A DNA stretch of 64,000 nucleotides, from the NCBI RefSeq assembly GCF_001984155.1, contig NZ_MTQO01000035.1, positions 1-64,000 of the forward strand. Direction: 5' to 3'. Numbering within the stretch: position 1 is the stretch's first letter; every line of letters starts with the position of its first letter. This DNA comes from Actinosynnema sp. ALI-1.44 (GTDB lineage: Bacteria; Actinomycetota; Actinomycetes; Mycobacteriales; Pseudonocardiaceae). This document shows, piece by piece, positions 1 to 8,647 of this stretch. The notes beneath the pieces were generated by a model. The model searched no databases, was not told the DNA's origin, and saw nothing but the letters and a program-made list of their open reading frames with translations. Position numbers and translations under genes: made by a program.

Positions 1-505
1 CCGGGCAAGGATGCCTGCCAGGACAGCGAATACGTGCGGTGCGGCACGTGCTCGATCTTCGTGTGGACAGAGCCCCTGCGCGGGTGGCGCCGTGTCCATG
101 CCCTGGCCCAGCGAACCAAGCTCGACTGGGCCGGGCAAGTGAAAGAGCTCCTGACCGTGGACTATCCCGACGCCGAGACCGTGGTGCTGGTCATGGACAA
201 CCTCAACACCCACGGCATCGCCTCGCTCTACGAAGCGTTCCCACCCGGCGAGGCCTTCGCCCTGGCCCAGCGCCTGGAGATCCACCCACACCCCCAAACA
301 CGGGTCGTGGCTCAACATCGCCGAAATCGAGTTATCCGCACTGTCACGGCAATGCCTCGACCGCCGCATCAGCGACCTCGACACCCTCAACACCGAACTC
401 GCCGCATGGCAACACGCCCTCAACACCGAACAACGCCACATCCGCTGGCAGTTCACCACCGACAACGCACGCGTCAAACTCCGCCACCTCTACCCCAAGA
501 GTTAG
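1..505 (+). pseudogene. IS630-family transposase, 3' part, frameshifted
   Basis: This is the C-terminal half of an IS630-family DDE transposase that enters the window already open. Frame 1 reads [20 protein letters not shown], then the catalytic aspartate region [10 protein letters not shown]. After EIHPHP near base 285 the family sequence continues one frame over ([17 protein letters not shown], containing the catalytic Glu, then [19 protein letters not shown]) to a TAG at 503-505. One extra base in the C/A-rich stretch around 280-290 (CACCCACACCCCC) explains the shift. IS630-family genes are sometimes expressed through programmed frameshifting, but a break this far downstream, inside the catalytic domain, looks like an inactivating mutation. 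Its stop lies 13 bases from the stop codon of the convergent LAL regulator. The 5' half and left end are outside the window. Confidence 0.85.
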
Positions 506-518
506 CCGCGACAATCTA
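1..518 (+). mobile_element. IS630-type insertion sequence, right end
   Basis: The transposase remnant must end before the regulator stop codon at 519-521. Elements of this family insert at TA dinucleotides. Two TA steps lie at the expected boundary (517-518 and 520-521, in CTACTAG), so the right end is probably here. The terminal inverted repeat cannot be confirmed because the left end is not in the window. The boundary is inferred. Confidence 0.45.
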
Positions 519-3500
519 CTAGTTCCGGGTGGCGAACTTGCTCAGCGCGATCCGGTTGGGCATGCCGGTCTTGAAGATCAGACTGGAGACGTGTTTCTCC
601 ACCGTCCGCAGCGACAGGTGCAGCCGGTCGGCGATCTCCCGGTTGCCCAGCCGCTCGGCCAGCAGCCGCAGCACCTCGTACTCCCGCACGGTCACGCCGG
701 CGGACCGCAGCGGCATCGGGACACGGTCGATCCCGGTACGGCGTTGGGCGACGCGGTGGCCGGTGCGGCGCAGCAACGCACGGCACGCGCCCGCCACGGC
801 CGTCATGCCCATCTTGTGGAAGTAGTCCTCCGCGGTCCGCAGCCACTCCACCGGCTTGCCCCAGCCCCCGGCCAGTGCGACCTCGCCGACCAGGCGCAAC
901 CCGAGGCACCTGCTCATCTCGAACAGCGAGCCGGCCCGGAGCGCCTCCTCGACCGCGGCCTCGGCTTCGACCGCGTCGCCTGCCCTGCCCGCGATCACGG
1001 CTCGGGCGAAGTGGGCGAACTGGCGGTCCCAGCGCAACCGGGCGGCCGGGGCGGCGGTGATCTCGTCGTACGCCGCGTGGTCCACCTCCCCGGCGAGCGC
1101 GCCGAGCAGCAGGTTCAGCCCGTAACGACCGGCGAGGTGGAACGTCGTCGGGCTCATGTCGTCCGCGTGCAGTGCCACCGCGAGTTCCTTGCGGGCGGTT
1201 TCCTGGTCCTCCTCGACCAGTGCGCAGAACGCGCGGCCCAGACCGTGCACCCTGGGCACGAACTGCACGACGTCACCGTTCCAGCGGTGCAGTTCGGCGA
1301 TCGACTCCTCCATGTCCTTGCGGCGACCGCGGTGGCCGTTCAGCACGACCCGCAGGACCAGCATGTACTGCGTGGTCTCCAGCAGTTTCAGCCTGGTCGT
1401 GTCGGCGGTCACCTGGTCGATCAGTGCCGCCGCCGCGTCGAACTCGCCGCGCAGGATCATGTGCAGCGCGATGTTGACCTCCGCCTGGTACCGAGCGGTG
1501 ACCGCGCCGATCTGGGTGGCCTGGTCGCGGGCCTGGTCGAGCCGGTCGGTCCCGCCGTCGCGCAGCGCGTCGTCGAGGCCGAGCCGGACCAGCGCGTGGA
1601 TCTCCCAGATCGGCAGGTCGTGCTCGACCGCGATCCCCCGGCTGCGTTCCAGGCACGCGGTCGCCTCGTCCGGGTCGCGGCCCCTGACCAGCGCCCCGAT
1701 CAACTGCCACGCCTGACACGCCACGATCGGCAGCGGCACCTCCTCGGCCACGGTCGCGGCGCGCCTGGCCATCGCCTCGACCTTCTCCAGTTGCCCCGGT
1801 CCGGGCACGTCGAGTTCCAGGTGCGCGGCGACCACGTCCAGCGGGGCGGTGTCCTCGGCGGCCGCGTCCGGGCCGAGCAGCACCCTGGCCGCCTCGACCT
1901 GGCTGAGCCCCTCGGAGATGCGCCCGGCGAGGTTGGCCACCCACGCCAGCCTGGTGCGCAGCTGGGCCCGTCGGCGCCGGTCGAGACCTGCGCCCACCTC
2001 GTCGAGCACGGTCGACGCGGCCAGCGCCCGGTCCACCAGACCGGCCTCGGCCAGCGCGTACAGCTGGGCCTCCAGGGCGTCCGCGCGAGCGGGCACGTCG
2101 TGCACGAGCAAGTCCCACGCCTTGCCCAGCAGCAGGACCGCCGAGTTCGCGGCGCCTTGGGCCAGCGCCCGCCGCCCCGCCTCGGCGAACAGCCGCCCGG
2201 CGACGGTCTGGCTGCCCGCGTCCAGCCGCAGCTGCGCGCTCACCTCACACCATTCGCCCGGCAGGCCGGGATAGGCGATGTCCAGCGCGTCCGCCACCTG
2301 CTGCGCCAGTGCCGCCCGCTGCGCCGGTGAGATCAGTTTCAGCAGCGCGTCCACGATCAGCGCGTGCTGGAAGCAGTACCAGTCGGGACGCTCGTCGTCC
2401 GGCCCGACCAGCTGCACGGCCGGGTCGCTGTGCAGGTGCCCCATCAGGTCCGGGTAGCTCAGGCCGGTCACCATCCGCACCACCGACAGCGGAAAGCCGC
2501 GGCCGAGCACGGCGGCCACCGACAGCACCTGGCGTGCCTCGGGTTCCAGCTGCTCCAGGCGCCAGGCCATGCCGCGCACGACCGTCGCGGGCAGGTTCGG
2601 GCCGAGCCGTTCGGTCACCTGCCAGCTGTCGCCGTCCCGCACCAGCATCCGGCCGTCGACCATGCTGGTGAGCATCTCCTTGACCAGGAACGGATTGCCC
2701 GCGCTGCCCGCCCAGAGCATGTCCGCGGCCTGCTGCGGGATGTCCCGCTCACCGAGGCAGGACGACGCCAGCCTGCGCATGTCCCGCGGGTCGAGCCGGT
2801 CGAGCTCGACGACCACGCCGCTGCCGCGCTGGGCAGCGGACTTCGCCAGCCGCATGGCCGGGCACGGCTGGTCACGGATCATGCCGAGCAACAGCACCGG
2901 CTGCCGGTCGATGTTGTCGATCATGTACTCGATGACCGCGAGGGTCTCGGCGTCGGTGTCCTGCATGTCGTCGAGCACCATCAGGCAGCCACGGCCCTGC
3001 CCGGCGAGCGAGGTCAGGCGCAGCACGGCCTCGGCGAGGATCACCAGTGACCCGGTGTCCTGCCCGGCGGCCGCGTCACCCCAGTCGGGGATCAGCCGCG
3101 CCAGCACCGGCCGGTACGAGCCGAGCGCGGCCACGTCGATCGGGTCGGCGTCGCGCGCCAACGACAGCAGTGCCTCGGTCAGCGACCGGTACGGGTCCAT
3201 CGGGCTGATGGCGCTTCCCCGGCCGCGCAGCAGCCGCATGTCCGCGGCGAGGCCGAGATCAGCCGCCGCCGCGGCCAGCCGCGACTTGCCGATCCCGCTC
3301 TCGCCGACGAGGAAAACCGCGCCGCCACGACCACCGCGCGCCGCGGTGAGCGCCTCCTGCACAGTTCGAAGCTCGTCGTCCCGACCCACGATGACCGGAG
3401 ATCGGTACCCCACGAGGAAGGACCGTACCGGCGTGTTCAGGGCGGGTCCATCCACCAACAGCGTCTTTTCCACCGTCTTAGGGGTGGAATTCGCGCGCAT
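519..3500 (-). CDS. LuxR-family LAL-type ATPase regulator
   Basis: This 993-residue protein has the layout of the large ATP-binding regulators of the LuxR family, which usually act as cytoplasmic activators of secondary-metabolite or catabolic genes. The N-terminal AAA-type ATPase has a Walker A GESGIGKS at about residues 66-73 and a Walker B LMVLDDMQ at about 173-180. A long helical, TPR-like middle follows. The last 65 residues hold a LuxR/NarL helix-turn-helix ([20 protein letters not shown], then [19 protein letters not shown]). Full length is typical of the family. The ATG at 3500 has a weak GGAAA upstream, and starts slightly downstream are possible because conserved sequence begins near residue 36 (VIVGRDDEL). 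The stop is a double TAG, and an IS630 end abuts it. No effector ligand can be read from sequence. Confidence 0.9.
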   Translation of the reverse strand: MRANSTPKTVEKTLLVDGPALNTPVRSFLVGYRSPVIVGRDDELRTVQEALTAARGGRGGAVFLVGESGIGKSRLAAAAADLGLAADMRLLRGRGSAISPMDPYRSLTEALLSLARDADPIDVAALGSYRPVLARLIPDWGDAAAGQDTGSLVILAEAVLRLTSLAGQGRGCLMVLDDMQDTDAETLAVIEYMIDNIDRQPVLLLGMIRDQPCPAMRLAKSAAQRGSGVVVELDRLDPRDMRRLASSCLGERDIPQQAADMLWAGSAGNPFLVKEMLTSMVDGRMLVRDGDSWQVTERLGPNLPATVVRGMAWRLEQLEPEARQVLSVAAVLGRGFPLSVVRMVTGLSYPDLMGHLHSDPAVQLVGPDDERPDWYCFQHALIVDALLKLISPAQRAALAQQVADALDIAYPGLPGEWCEVSAQLRLDAGSQTVAGRLFAEAGRRALAQGAANSAVLLLGKAWDLLVHDVPARADALEAQLYALAEAGLVDRALAASTVLDEVGAGLDRRRRAQLRTRLAWVANLAGRISEGLSQVEAARVLLGPDAAAEDTAPLDVVAAHLELDVPGPGQLEKVEAMARRAATVAEEVPLPIVACQAWQLIGALVRGRDPDEATACLERSRGIAVEHDLPIWEIHALVRLGLDDALRDGGTDRLDQARDQATQIGAVTARYQAEVNIALHMILRGEFDAAAALIDQVTADTTRLKLLETTQYMLVLRVVLNGHRGRRKDMEESIAELHRWNGDVVQFVPRVHGLGRAFCALVEEDQETARKELAVALHADDMSPTTFHLAGRYGLNLLLGALAGEVDHAAYDEITAAPAARLRWDRQFAHFARAVIAGRAGDAVEAEAAVEEALRAGSLFEMSRCLGLRLVGEVALAGGWGKPVEWLRTAEDYFHKMGMTAVAGACRALLRRTGHRVAQRRTGIDRVPMPLRSAGVTVREYEVLRLLAERLGNREIADRLHLSLRTVEKHVSSLIFKTGMPNRIALSKFATRN

Positions 3501-3809
3501 TTCCGGCGTTTTCGCATGCCAGCGACCCGCCGCGAAGCCCGTCTCATGTTCGTATCACAGCGGCCCGAAACCGGCCGATTACCGTCGGTCGCCGATCCGG
3601 CACCGACAAAGCGGTCCAATCAGCATCCTTTCGACCGATATCGCCGGGGACGCCCGGCCACCGAAATGAGCGGACGGCACGCACGCGCGGCATTTTCAGG
3701 CCGAATTCCGGTCCACGAAATCGCACCGAACAAGATCAACGAGCGCTTCTCGCGTCGATTCCGGAAACCGTCGGCCGCGGCCCGCACGTCGATCCACAGT
3801 GGACGACAC
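3501..3809. other. Gene-free upstream region of the LAL regulator
   Basis: No reading frame here has actinomycete-like codon use or a recognisable product. The part next to 3500 is somewhat richer in A/T than its surroundings and probably carries the promoter of the LAL gene. I see no convincing palindrome or terminator. Confidence 0.4.
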
Positions 3810-4415
3810 TCAGGGCAGCTCGCCGGTGAGGCAGTGCTGCACGAGCGCGCCGAACCGCGTCACCAGTTCGTCGGCCGAGGCCGAGGCGATCGGCTCGATC
3901 CGCAGGACGTAGCGCGCCACCGTGATGCCGAGCAGCTGCACGTTCACCATGGCGACGCGCATCGCGGCGTCCGGCGTGTCGAGCAGCGCCCGCAGCCTGC
4001 CGCTGATCTCGCGGTCGATGAACTCACGCAGCAGCGCCTCGGACTGGTCGTGCGTGGGGGCGAACCTGGTGATCGTCGCCAACGGCGCCCGGTCGGACTT
4101 GTCGACGAGTTCCACCAGCGTCCTGATGATCCGTTCACCGACGCCGTCCAGGCCGCCCGCGAACACCTCATCGACCGCGGGCGGGAAGTCGGCGGACATG
4201 TCGGCGACGGCGGCGAAGAGTCCCTGTTTGGTGCCGAAGAAGTAGAACACCATGGCCGGGTCGACGCCCGCCGCGGCAGCCACCGCGCGCACTGTCGTGC
4301 CGCCGTAGCCGTGTTGGCGGAACAGCGAACGGGCCGTGTCGAGGATCCGCTGCCTGCTCTGCTCGCCCGACCGCCAGCGACCGCGGCGGCCGCTCGGGGA
4401 ACCGTGTTCTGTCAT
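3810..4415 (-). CDS. TetR-family transcriptional regulator
   Basis: This 201-residue repressor-type protein has an N-terminal TetR helix-turn-helix (RQRILDTARSLFRQHGYGGT, then TVRAVAAAAGVDPAMVFYFF) and a divergent ligand-binding C-terminal half. I chose the ATG at 4415 (MTEHGSPS) because the family motif starts shortly after it. An upstream in-frame ATG at 4448 would run into the operator. The gene is divergent from the flavin monooxygenase at 4520, and the 100-base gap carries two related inverted-repeat sites. Autorepression and control of the monooxygenase operon by this protein is the natural inference. The inducer is unknown. Confidence 0.9.
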   Translation of the reverse strand: MTEHGSPSGRRGRWRSGEQSRQRILDTARSLFRQHGYGGTTVRAVAAAAGVDPAMVFYFFGTKQGLFAAVADMSADFPPAVDEVFAGGLDGVGERIIRTLVELVDKSDRAPLATITRFAPTHDQSEALLREFIDREISGRLRALLDTPDAAMRVAMVNVQLLGITVARYVLRIEPIASASADELVTRFGALVQHCLTGELP

Positions 4416-4437
4416 CGCGGACGAGTCTAACGGAGAT

Positions 4438-4505
4438 TTCTTCATCACTTGGTGGAGATTTCGGCCGGACCCGCGCTACCGTGAACTTCACCAGGCGATG
4501 AAGAA
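4438..4505. promoter_or_regulatory. Paired TetR operator, divergent promoter region
   Basis: Two 20-base arms form a large inverted repeat: TTCTTCATCACTTGGTGGAG at 4438-4457 and the reverse complement of TTCTTCATCGCCTGGTGAAG at 4486-4505, with 17 of 20 positions shared. Each arm is itself a rough palindrome of the form TTCAYC-N4-GRTGRA, as expected for a TetR dimer site. The sites sit between the divergent TetR gene and the monooxygenase, where binding would block both promoters. Binding is inferred. Confidence 0.7.
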
Positions 4506-4519
4506 AAGAGGGGGCCCGG

Positions 4520-5560
4520 ATGCGGGTGATGGTGATCGGCGCGGGACTCGGCGGGTTGACGCTGGCCCACGGGTTGCGCCAGGCGGGGGTCGACGTCGTG
4601 GTGTACGAGCGCGACCAGGCGGAAGGGCGGCCGCAGGGCGTCAGCCTGCACTTCGACGACCGGGCGGTGACGGCGCTGCGGGCGTGTCTGCCGCCTGGCC
4701 ACGCGGCGATGGTCGAGGCCACCGCCGGTGGACAGCGGGAGCACACGATGTGCCTGTCCGAAGTGGATGGTGAGCTGGTTGTGGAGGCCCAGCCGGAGAG
4801 CCGGGCGAGGAAGGGCAGACAGGTCCACCGGCCGTTGTTGCGAGCGGTGCTGCTGACCGGCCTGACCGACCGGGTCCGGTTCGGCACCGGATTCACCCGG
4901 TTCGAGCAACGCGGCGACGGCACAGTCCGGGCCTGGTTCGCCGACGGCAGCACGGACACCGCGGACGTCCTGGTCGGCGCCGACGGGATCGGGTCGGCGG
5001 TGCGGAGCCAGTACCTGCCGCACGTCCAGGTGGTCGACACCGGCAAACGCATGCTCATGGGCGCGACCGCCCTGCATGCCGTGGCCGACACTGGCCTGCC
5101 GGGGCTGATCGGCCACAACGCCACCAGCGTGAACGTGCGTGGCACGACCATGGCGTTGGGCGTGCTGCGCTTCAGCCAACATCCCACCGCCGCGCGGGAT
5201 CAGTGGCTGCCTGCGCTGCGCTCCCCCGTTGTCGACAACGCCGAGGACTACGTCATGTGGGCGCTGCCCGGTGCCGAACCCACGCACCCCGTTCTGCGGC
5301 GGGTGGTCGAGAAGGCGTGGCCGGATGCCACGGCCCAGCTGCGGATCGGGCTGATCCCGCCGATGCCACCGTGGCCTCCCGGCCCGGTCACGCTGATCGG
5401 CGACGCGATCCACCTGGCACCGGGGTTCGGCGGCAACCTGGCGATGCAGGACGCACACCGCCTGTGCGACGCGTTGGTGCACGGCGGTCCCGGGGCCATC
5501 GGCGTGTACGAGAAAGCGATGCGCCAGGACAACTTCCTGCACTCCGTCGGTGCCGTATGA
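4520..5560 (+). CDS. FAD-dependent monooxygenase (PHBH/TetX-like)
   Basis: This 346-residue flavoprotein belongs to the class A aromatic-hydroxylase fold that also contains TetX and rifampicin monooxygenases. It would use NAD(P)H and O2 to hydroxylate a small aromatic or antibiotic-like substrate in the cytoplasm. It has the Rossmann FAD motif GAGLGG at residues 7-12, and the second FAD motif LIGDAIHLAPGFGGNLAMQD near residue 293, slightly divergent from the usual GDAAHPMPP form. The ATG at 4520 follows an AAAAGAGGGGG ribosome-binding stretch. It is divergent from a TetR gene with a double operator, and its stop overlaps the start of the next gene (ATGA), so the two are translationally coupled. 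The substrate cannot be read from sequence; detoxification is a reasonable guess given the TetR partner. Confidence 0.85.
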   Translation: MRVMVIGAGLGGLTLAHGLRQAGVDVVVYERDQAEGRPQGVSLHFDDRAVTALRACLPPGHAAMVEATAGGQREHTMCLSEVDGELVVEAQPESRARKGRQVHRPLLRAVLLTGLTDRVRFGTGFTRFEQRGDGTVRAWFADGSTDTADVLVGADGIGSAVRSQYLPHVQVVDTGKRMLMGATALHAVADTGLPGLIGHNATSVNVRGTTMALGVLRFSQHPTAARDQWLPALRSPVVDNAEDYVMWALPGAEPTHPVLRRVVEKAWPDATAQLRIGLIPPMPPWPPGPVTLIGDAIHLAPGFGGNLAMQDAHRLCDALVHGGPGAIGVYEKAMRQDNFLHSVGAV

Positions 5561-6231
5561 AACTGGCCGCACTGACAAGCAGAACACTGTCGTTGTTCGA
5601 CGCGTTGGGCGGTTGGCGCACGGTCGCCGAGGGCGTCGCGTCACGGGCGCTGTTCGTCATCGCCTACCTGATCACCGAGCAGGTGTTGACCTCGGCACTG
5701 ATCGCGGTCGGCGGTGTCCTGGTCGTCGCGGTGATCAGGGTGTGCACGGACGGGAAGTTCTGGCAGGCGTTCGTCGGGCTCGTACTGGTCGGCCTGTCGG
5801 CGTTGCTGGCCGGGAGCACCGGACAGGGAGTGGACTTCTACCTGATCGGCATCGTGATGGGCGCGTGCGCGGGAACGGTCACCCTGCTGTCCATCCTGGT
5901 GCGCTGCCCCCTGATCGGCTTGGCCGTCGGGACTGTGCGCGGTGAACGCCTCGCCTGGCGGCGCGACCCGGAGCGTCGGCGGCGCTACCAGCTCTGCACG
6001 GCGGTGTTCCTGGCGAAGTTCGTCATCGCCACGGCCGTGCAACTGCCGCTGTACCTGTCCGGCCAGGTGATCGCGCTCGGCATCGCCAGCACACTGCTGA
6101 ACACGCCCGCACTGGGTCTTTGTGCCTATGTCTGCTGGCGGATCCTGCGCACCGAGGCGGGGCCCGACCACACGGGGTGCGAGTTCAGGTGTTCGGCAGA
6201 GTGCGGCCACTCGACGGCACCGGCCAGTTAA
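5557..6231 (+). CDS. DUF3159-family membrane protein
   Basis: This 224-residue integral membrane protein has about five hydrophobic segments (for example FVIAYLITEQVLTSALIAVG and AFVGLVLVGLSALLAG). It matches the pattern of DUF3159 proteins: an N-terminal LFDALGGWRTVAEGV motif followed by paired helices. The start ATG at 5557 overlaps the stop of the monooxygenase (ATGA), so both are in one operon under the same TetR-type operator. The family has no established function. The context suggests a membrane partner to the oxidation step, possibly transport, but this is inference. Confidence 0.75.
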   Translation: MKLAALTSRTLSLFDALGGWRTVAEGVASRALFVIAYLITEQVLTSALIAVGGVLVVAVIRVCTDGKFWQAFVGLVLVGLSALLAGSTGQGVDFYLIGIVMGACAGTVTLLSILVRCPLIGLAVGTVRGERLAWRRDPERRRRYQLCTAVFLAKFVIATAVQLPLYLSGQVIALGIASTLLNTPALGLCAYVCWRILRTEAGPDHTGCEFRCSAECGHSTAPAS

Positions 6232-6290
6232 AGGTAAATGGTTTCCCTTGGACCGCAGTTCACCGGTGAAGTCCACCCAAGGGAGAGACC

Positions 6291-7802
6291 ATGCGTGTGC
6301 GTCTCCAGGCGAGAACGTTCTCGCTCGCGTTGTCCGGCGTCGTCGCCGCCGCCGTCCTCAGCTCGCCGTTCACCGCCGCGGCGGCACCGGTGAAGAAAGT
6401 GCTCGTGGTCGGGATGGACGGGCTGAACTGGGCCAAGGTGGTGTCGGCGAACGCGCCGAACCTGGACGCGCTGGCAGCGGGCGGTTCGCTGGGCGAGAGC
6501 CTGCTGTACTGCCCGTCGGTGGCCGCGTCGTCCAGCGGGCCGGGGTGGTCGACGATCGCGACCGGTGTGTGGCCGGACAAGCACGGCGTCAAGGACAACT
6601 CGTTCGCGGGCAAGCAGTACGCCACCTACCCGGACTTCCTGACCCGGCTGGAGCGCGTGAACCCGGCGTACCGCACCTATTCGGCGGTCGACTGGGCCGT
6701 GCTGCACTCCCAGGGCACGTTCTCGTCGTCCATCGACACCCGTGTCACCTACGACGGCGACCGTGACGGGTACGTGGTGTCGGACGAGAAGATCACCGCT
6801 GACACGGTGCGCAACCTGCGTGATGGCAACCCGGACGCGTCGTTCGTGTATCTCGGCAACACCGACGTGGTCGCGCACGCCAGTGGGACGGGCGCGCCGT
6901 ACGCCGCCGCGATCGAGAAGCAGGACGCCCAACTCGGGCAGTTGCTCGGCGCGGTCAAGGCACGGCCGACGTACGCCAACGAGGACTGGCTCGTCGTGGT
7001 CGCCACCGATCACGGCCACAACAACCCGGGCGGCGGTCACGGTGGCTGTGGCGTGAGCGATGAGCGACGCACGTTCGTGCTCGCCAAGGGCTCCGGGATC
7101 GCGGCGGGCGCCCGGCCGGTCGACACGCGGCTGGCCGATGTGTCCGCGACGGTGTTCAACCACTTGGGCGTGGCCGCCGATCCGGCGTGGAAGCTCGACA
7201 GCAAGCCGGTTTCCGTGCGTTCCCGGGACGCGTTCGACTCGCTGTACGGTTCGCTGTCCGCCCGGGTCGACGAGACCGGGATTCCCGCGACGGTCAAGGG
7301 CTGGACGCACACCGCGCCCGCGGGCTGGTCCGTCGACCGCAGCCGGATGCCGTCCGGCGGCGTGACGGAGTGGCGGGGCTGGTCGTTCACGACCGACGAA
7401 TTCTGGACACGCGCCCAGGCGAGCCAGGAACGGGAGAACGCGATGCGCACGCGTGGTGTGTTCGCGGTCGCCGACTCCGACGAGTTCGCCGACAAGACCG
7501 GCGGTACCAGCTTCGACTCGACGCTGGTCTCCCCCGCGTACCCGGTCACGGCGGGTGGCGGCGTGACGCTCAACTACGTCACGCACTACCTGCAAGAAGG
7601 TTCGCAGACCGGTGACGTGTCGGTGTCCTTCAACGGCGGCGCCGACCAGTTGGTCAAACGCTACTCGGCGGACGCGCGTGCCAAGGCCGAGTCGCTGCCG
7701 GTGACCGTTCCGGCGGGCGCGACCTCGATGGTCGTGAAGTTCCGCTACCACAACGCGAACAACAACTGGTACTGGGCGATCGACGACCTGCGCGTCGGCT
7801 GA
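6291..7802 (+). CDS. Secreted alkaline-phosphatase-fold phosphodiesterase
   Basis: This 503-residue protein starts with a Sec signal peptide (about residues 1-31, ending AAA-AP). The catalytic domain has the type I phosphodiesterase/nucleotide pyrophosphatase layout: first metal-binding aspartate in VVGMDGLNW (D43), nucleophile region PGWSTIATGVWPDKHGV, and a second metal site in ATDHGHNNPGGGHGG. The last ~130 residues look like a beta-rich sandwich (SVSFNGGADQL, then MVVKFRYHNANNNWYWAIDD). It probably hydrolyses phosphodiester or phosphomonoester bonds outside the cell; the exact substrate is unknown. It is monocistronic, with a strong hairpin just after the stop. Confidence 0.8.
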   Translation: MRVRLQARTFSLALSGVVAAAVLSSPFTAAAAPVKKVLVVGMDGLNWAKVVSANAPNLDALAAGGSLGESLLYCPSVAASSSGPGWSTIATGVWPDKHGVKDNSFAGKQYATYPDFLTRLERVNPAYRTYSAVDWAVLHSQGTFSSSIDTRVTYDGDRDGYVVSDEKITADTVRNLRDGNPDASFVYLGNTDVVAHASGTGAPYAAAIEKQDAQLGQLLGAVKARPTYANEDWLVVVATDHGHNNPGGGHGGCGVSDERRTFVLAKGSGIAAGARPVDTRLADVSATVFNHLGVAADPAWKLDSKPVSVRSRDAFDSLYGSLSARVDETGIPATVKGWTHTAPAGWSVDRSRMPSGGVTEWRGWSFTTDEFWTRAQASQERENAMRTRGVFAVADSDEFADKTGGTSFDSTLVSPAYPVTAGGGVTLNYVTHYLQEGSQTGDVSVSFNGGADQLVKRYSADARAKAESLPVTVPAGATSMVVKFRYHNANNNWYWAIDDLRVG

Positions 7803-7814
7803 GCGGGACAGCGA

Positions 7815-7846
7815 CATGGGCACGGCCACCCTCAGCCGTGCCCATG
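7815..7846. terminator. Bidirectional hairpin terminator
   Basis: Perfect 12-base arms CATGGGCACGGC and GCCGTGCCCATG (7815-7826, 7835-7846) flank an 8-base loop. It lies between the convergent phosphodiesterase and the small membrane protein, so it can serve both. Confidence 0.75.
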
Positions 7847-7861
7847 CCTAGTCCTTGTACG

Positions 7862-8077
7862 TCAACGGGAATCGTCATCGGAAACATACGTGGCACCGCG
7901 TTTGGAGAACGCGGCCCACAAGTTGAAGCCGATGATTCCCACCCCGAACGCCACCCATAACCACAGGAAACCGCCGGTCGGCTTGTTCGCGAGCTGAACT
8001 ATGCCGAAGATCAGCATCGCGACACCGGCCACCGCCCCGAAGACGGCCATCGGCTTGGACGGCTTGATGCGAGCCAC
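7862..8077 (-). CDS. Small two-helix membrane protein
   Basis: This 71-residue hypothetical protein begins VARIKPSKPMAVFGAVAGVA and has two hydrophobic helices (MAVFGAVAGVAMLIFGIVQL and FLWLWVAFGVGIIGFNLWAA) with a charged tail ending SDDDSR. The GTG at 8077 is preceded at ideal spacing by GGAGG, so I prefer it over the in-frame TTG further upstream (8134), which would add 19 non-conserved residues. No function can be assigned. It is convergent with the phosphodiesterase and shares its terminator. Confidence 0.65.
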   Translation of the reverse strand: MARIKPSKPMAVFGAVAGVAMLIFGIVQLANKPTGGFLWLWVAFGVGIIGFNLWAAFSKRGATYVSDDDSR

Positions 8078-8212
8078 GGGAACCTCCACAGTCGTCGGAC
8101 TCTGAAGGGATTCCCCCGACAGGGTGACGGTCAAACGTCAGAAGACGTCGCCCGTTCTCGCCTGCCCGAGGTGAGCTCGCCCGCGGGGTTCATGTCCACC
8201 CGCAGTCGCTGC

Positions 8213-8503
8213 TCACCCCCCGACCCGCTGGGACCGCGCGCGGCCACGCACCCGTACCTTCACAGTGGACCCTGCCTCGCCGTCCGGCTCGACCGTGGTG
8301 AACGGCCGGGCCTGGTTCACGCCCAGCGCGAACCGCGCGTACACCGCGCTCGGGTGGTCGCCGTACTCCTGCGCCGCCGCGCGGAACCCGGCACGCCCGT
8401 AGTCGAACCTGGACGGTTCCGGCGGTTCGGCGACGGCGATGTCCGGCACGGTTCCGGCCGCGGCCGCGCCGAGCGGGATGGGCCACCCCACGTGCCATCG
8501 CAC
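8213..8503 (-). pseudogene. Probable gene remnant, unknown product
   Basis: The frame from 8503 to 8213 has typical high-GC third positions for this genome (for example PSRFDYGRAGFRAAAQEYGD), which argues it is or was coding. It is short (96 residues from GTG) and its coding character extends upstream of the GTG as WRGRWEAVRWHVGWP until an in-frame TAA near 8534. A second frame above it (from 8607, MLTTYDEQLKTLVSN) has poorer codon use. This pattern fits the 3' remainder of a larger gene whose 5' part is lost or frameshifted. I do not recognise the family. Confidence 0.35.
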
Positions 8504-8647
8504 TGCCTCCCAGCGGCCGCGCCACGGGCGAGATTACGCCGTTCCGCCCACAACTTCTGCGTGTTCGATACCAAAGTCTTCAGTTGTTCGTCATAAGTGG
8601 TTAGCATCCCGCTGTCCGCTCACGGAGGCCGAAAGGCGCTATCCGCC

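Noticed and set aside
39-2330. Very long plus-strand reading frame of 763 codons over the LAL regulator
   Set aside because: It is the antisense of the regulator; its residues are Arg/Gly/His/Pro-rich with no domain, while the minus-strand frame has ATPase and LuxR motifs.
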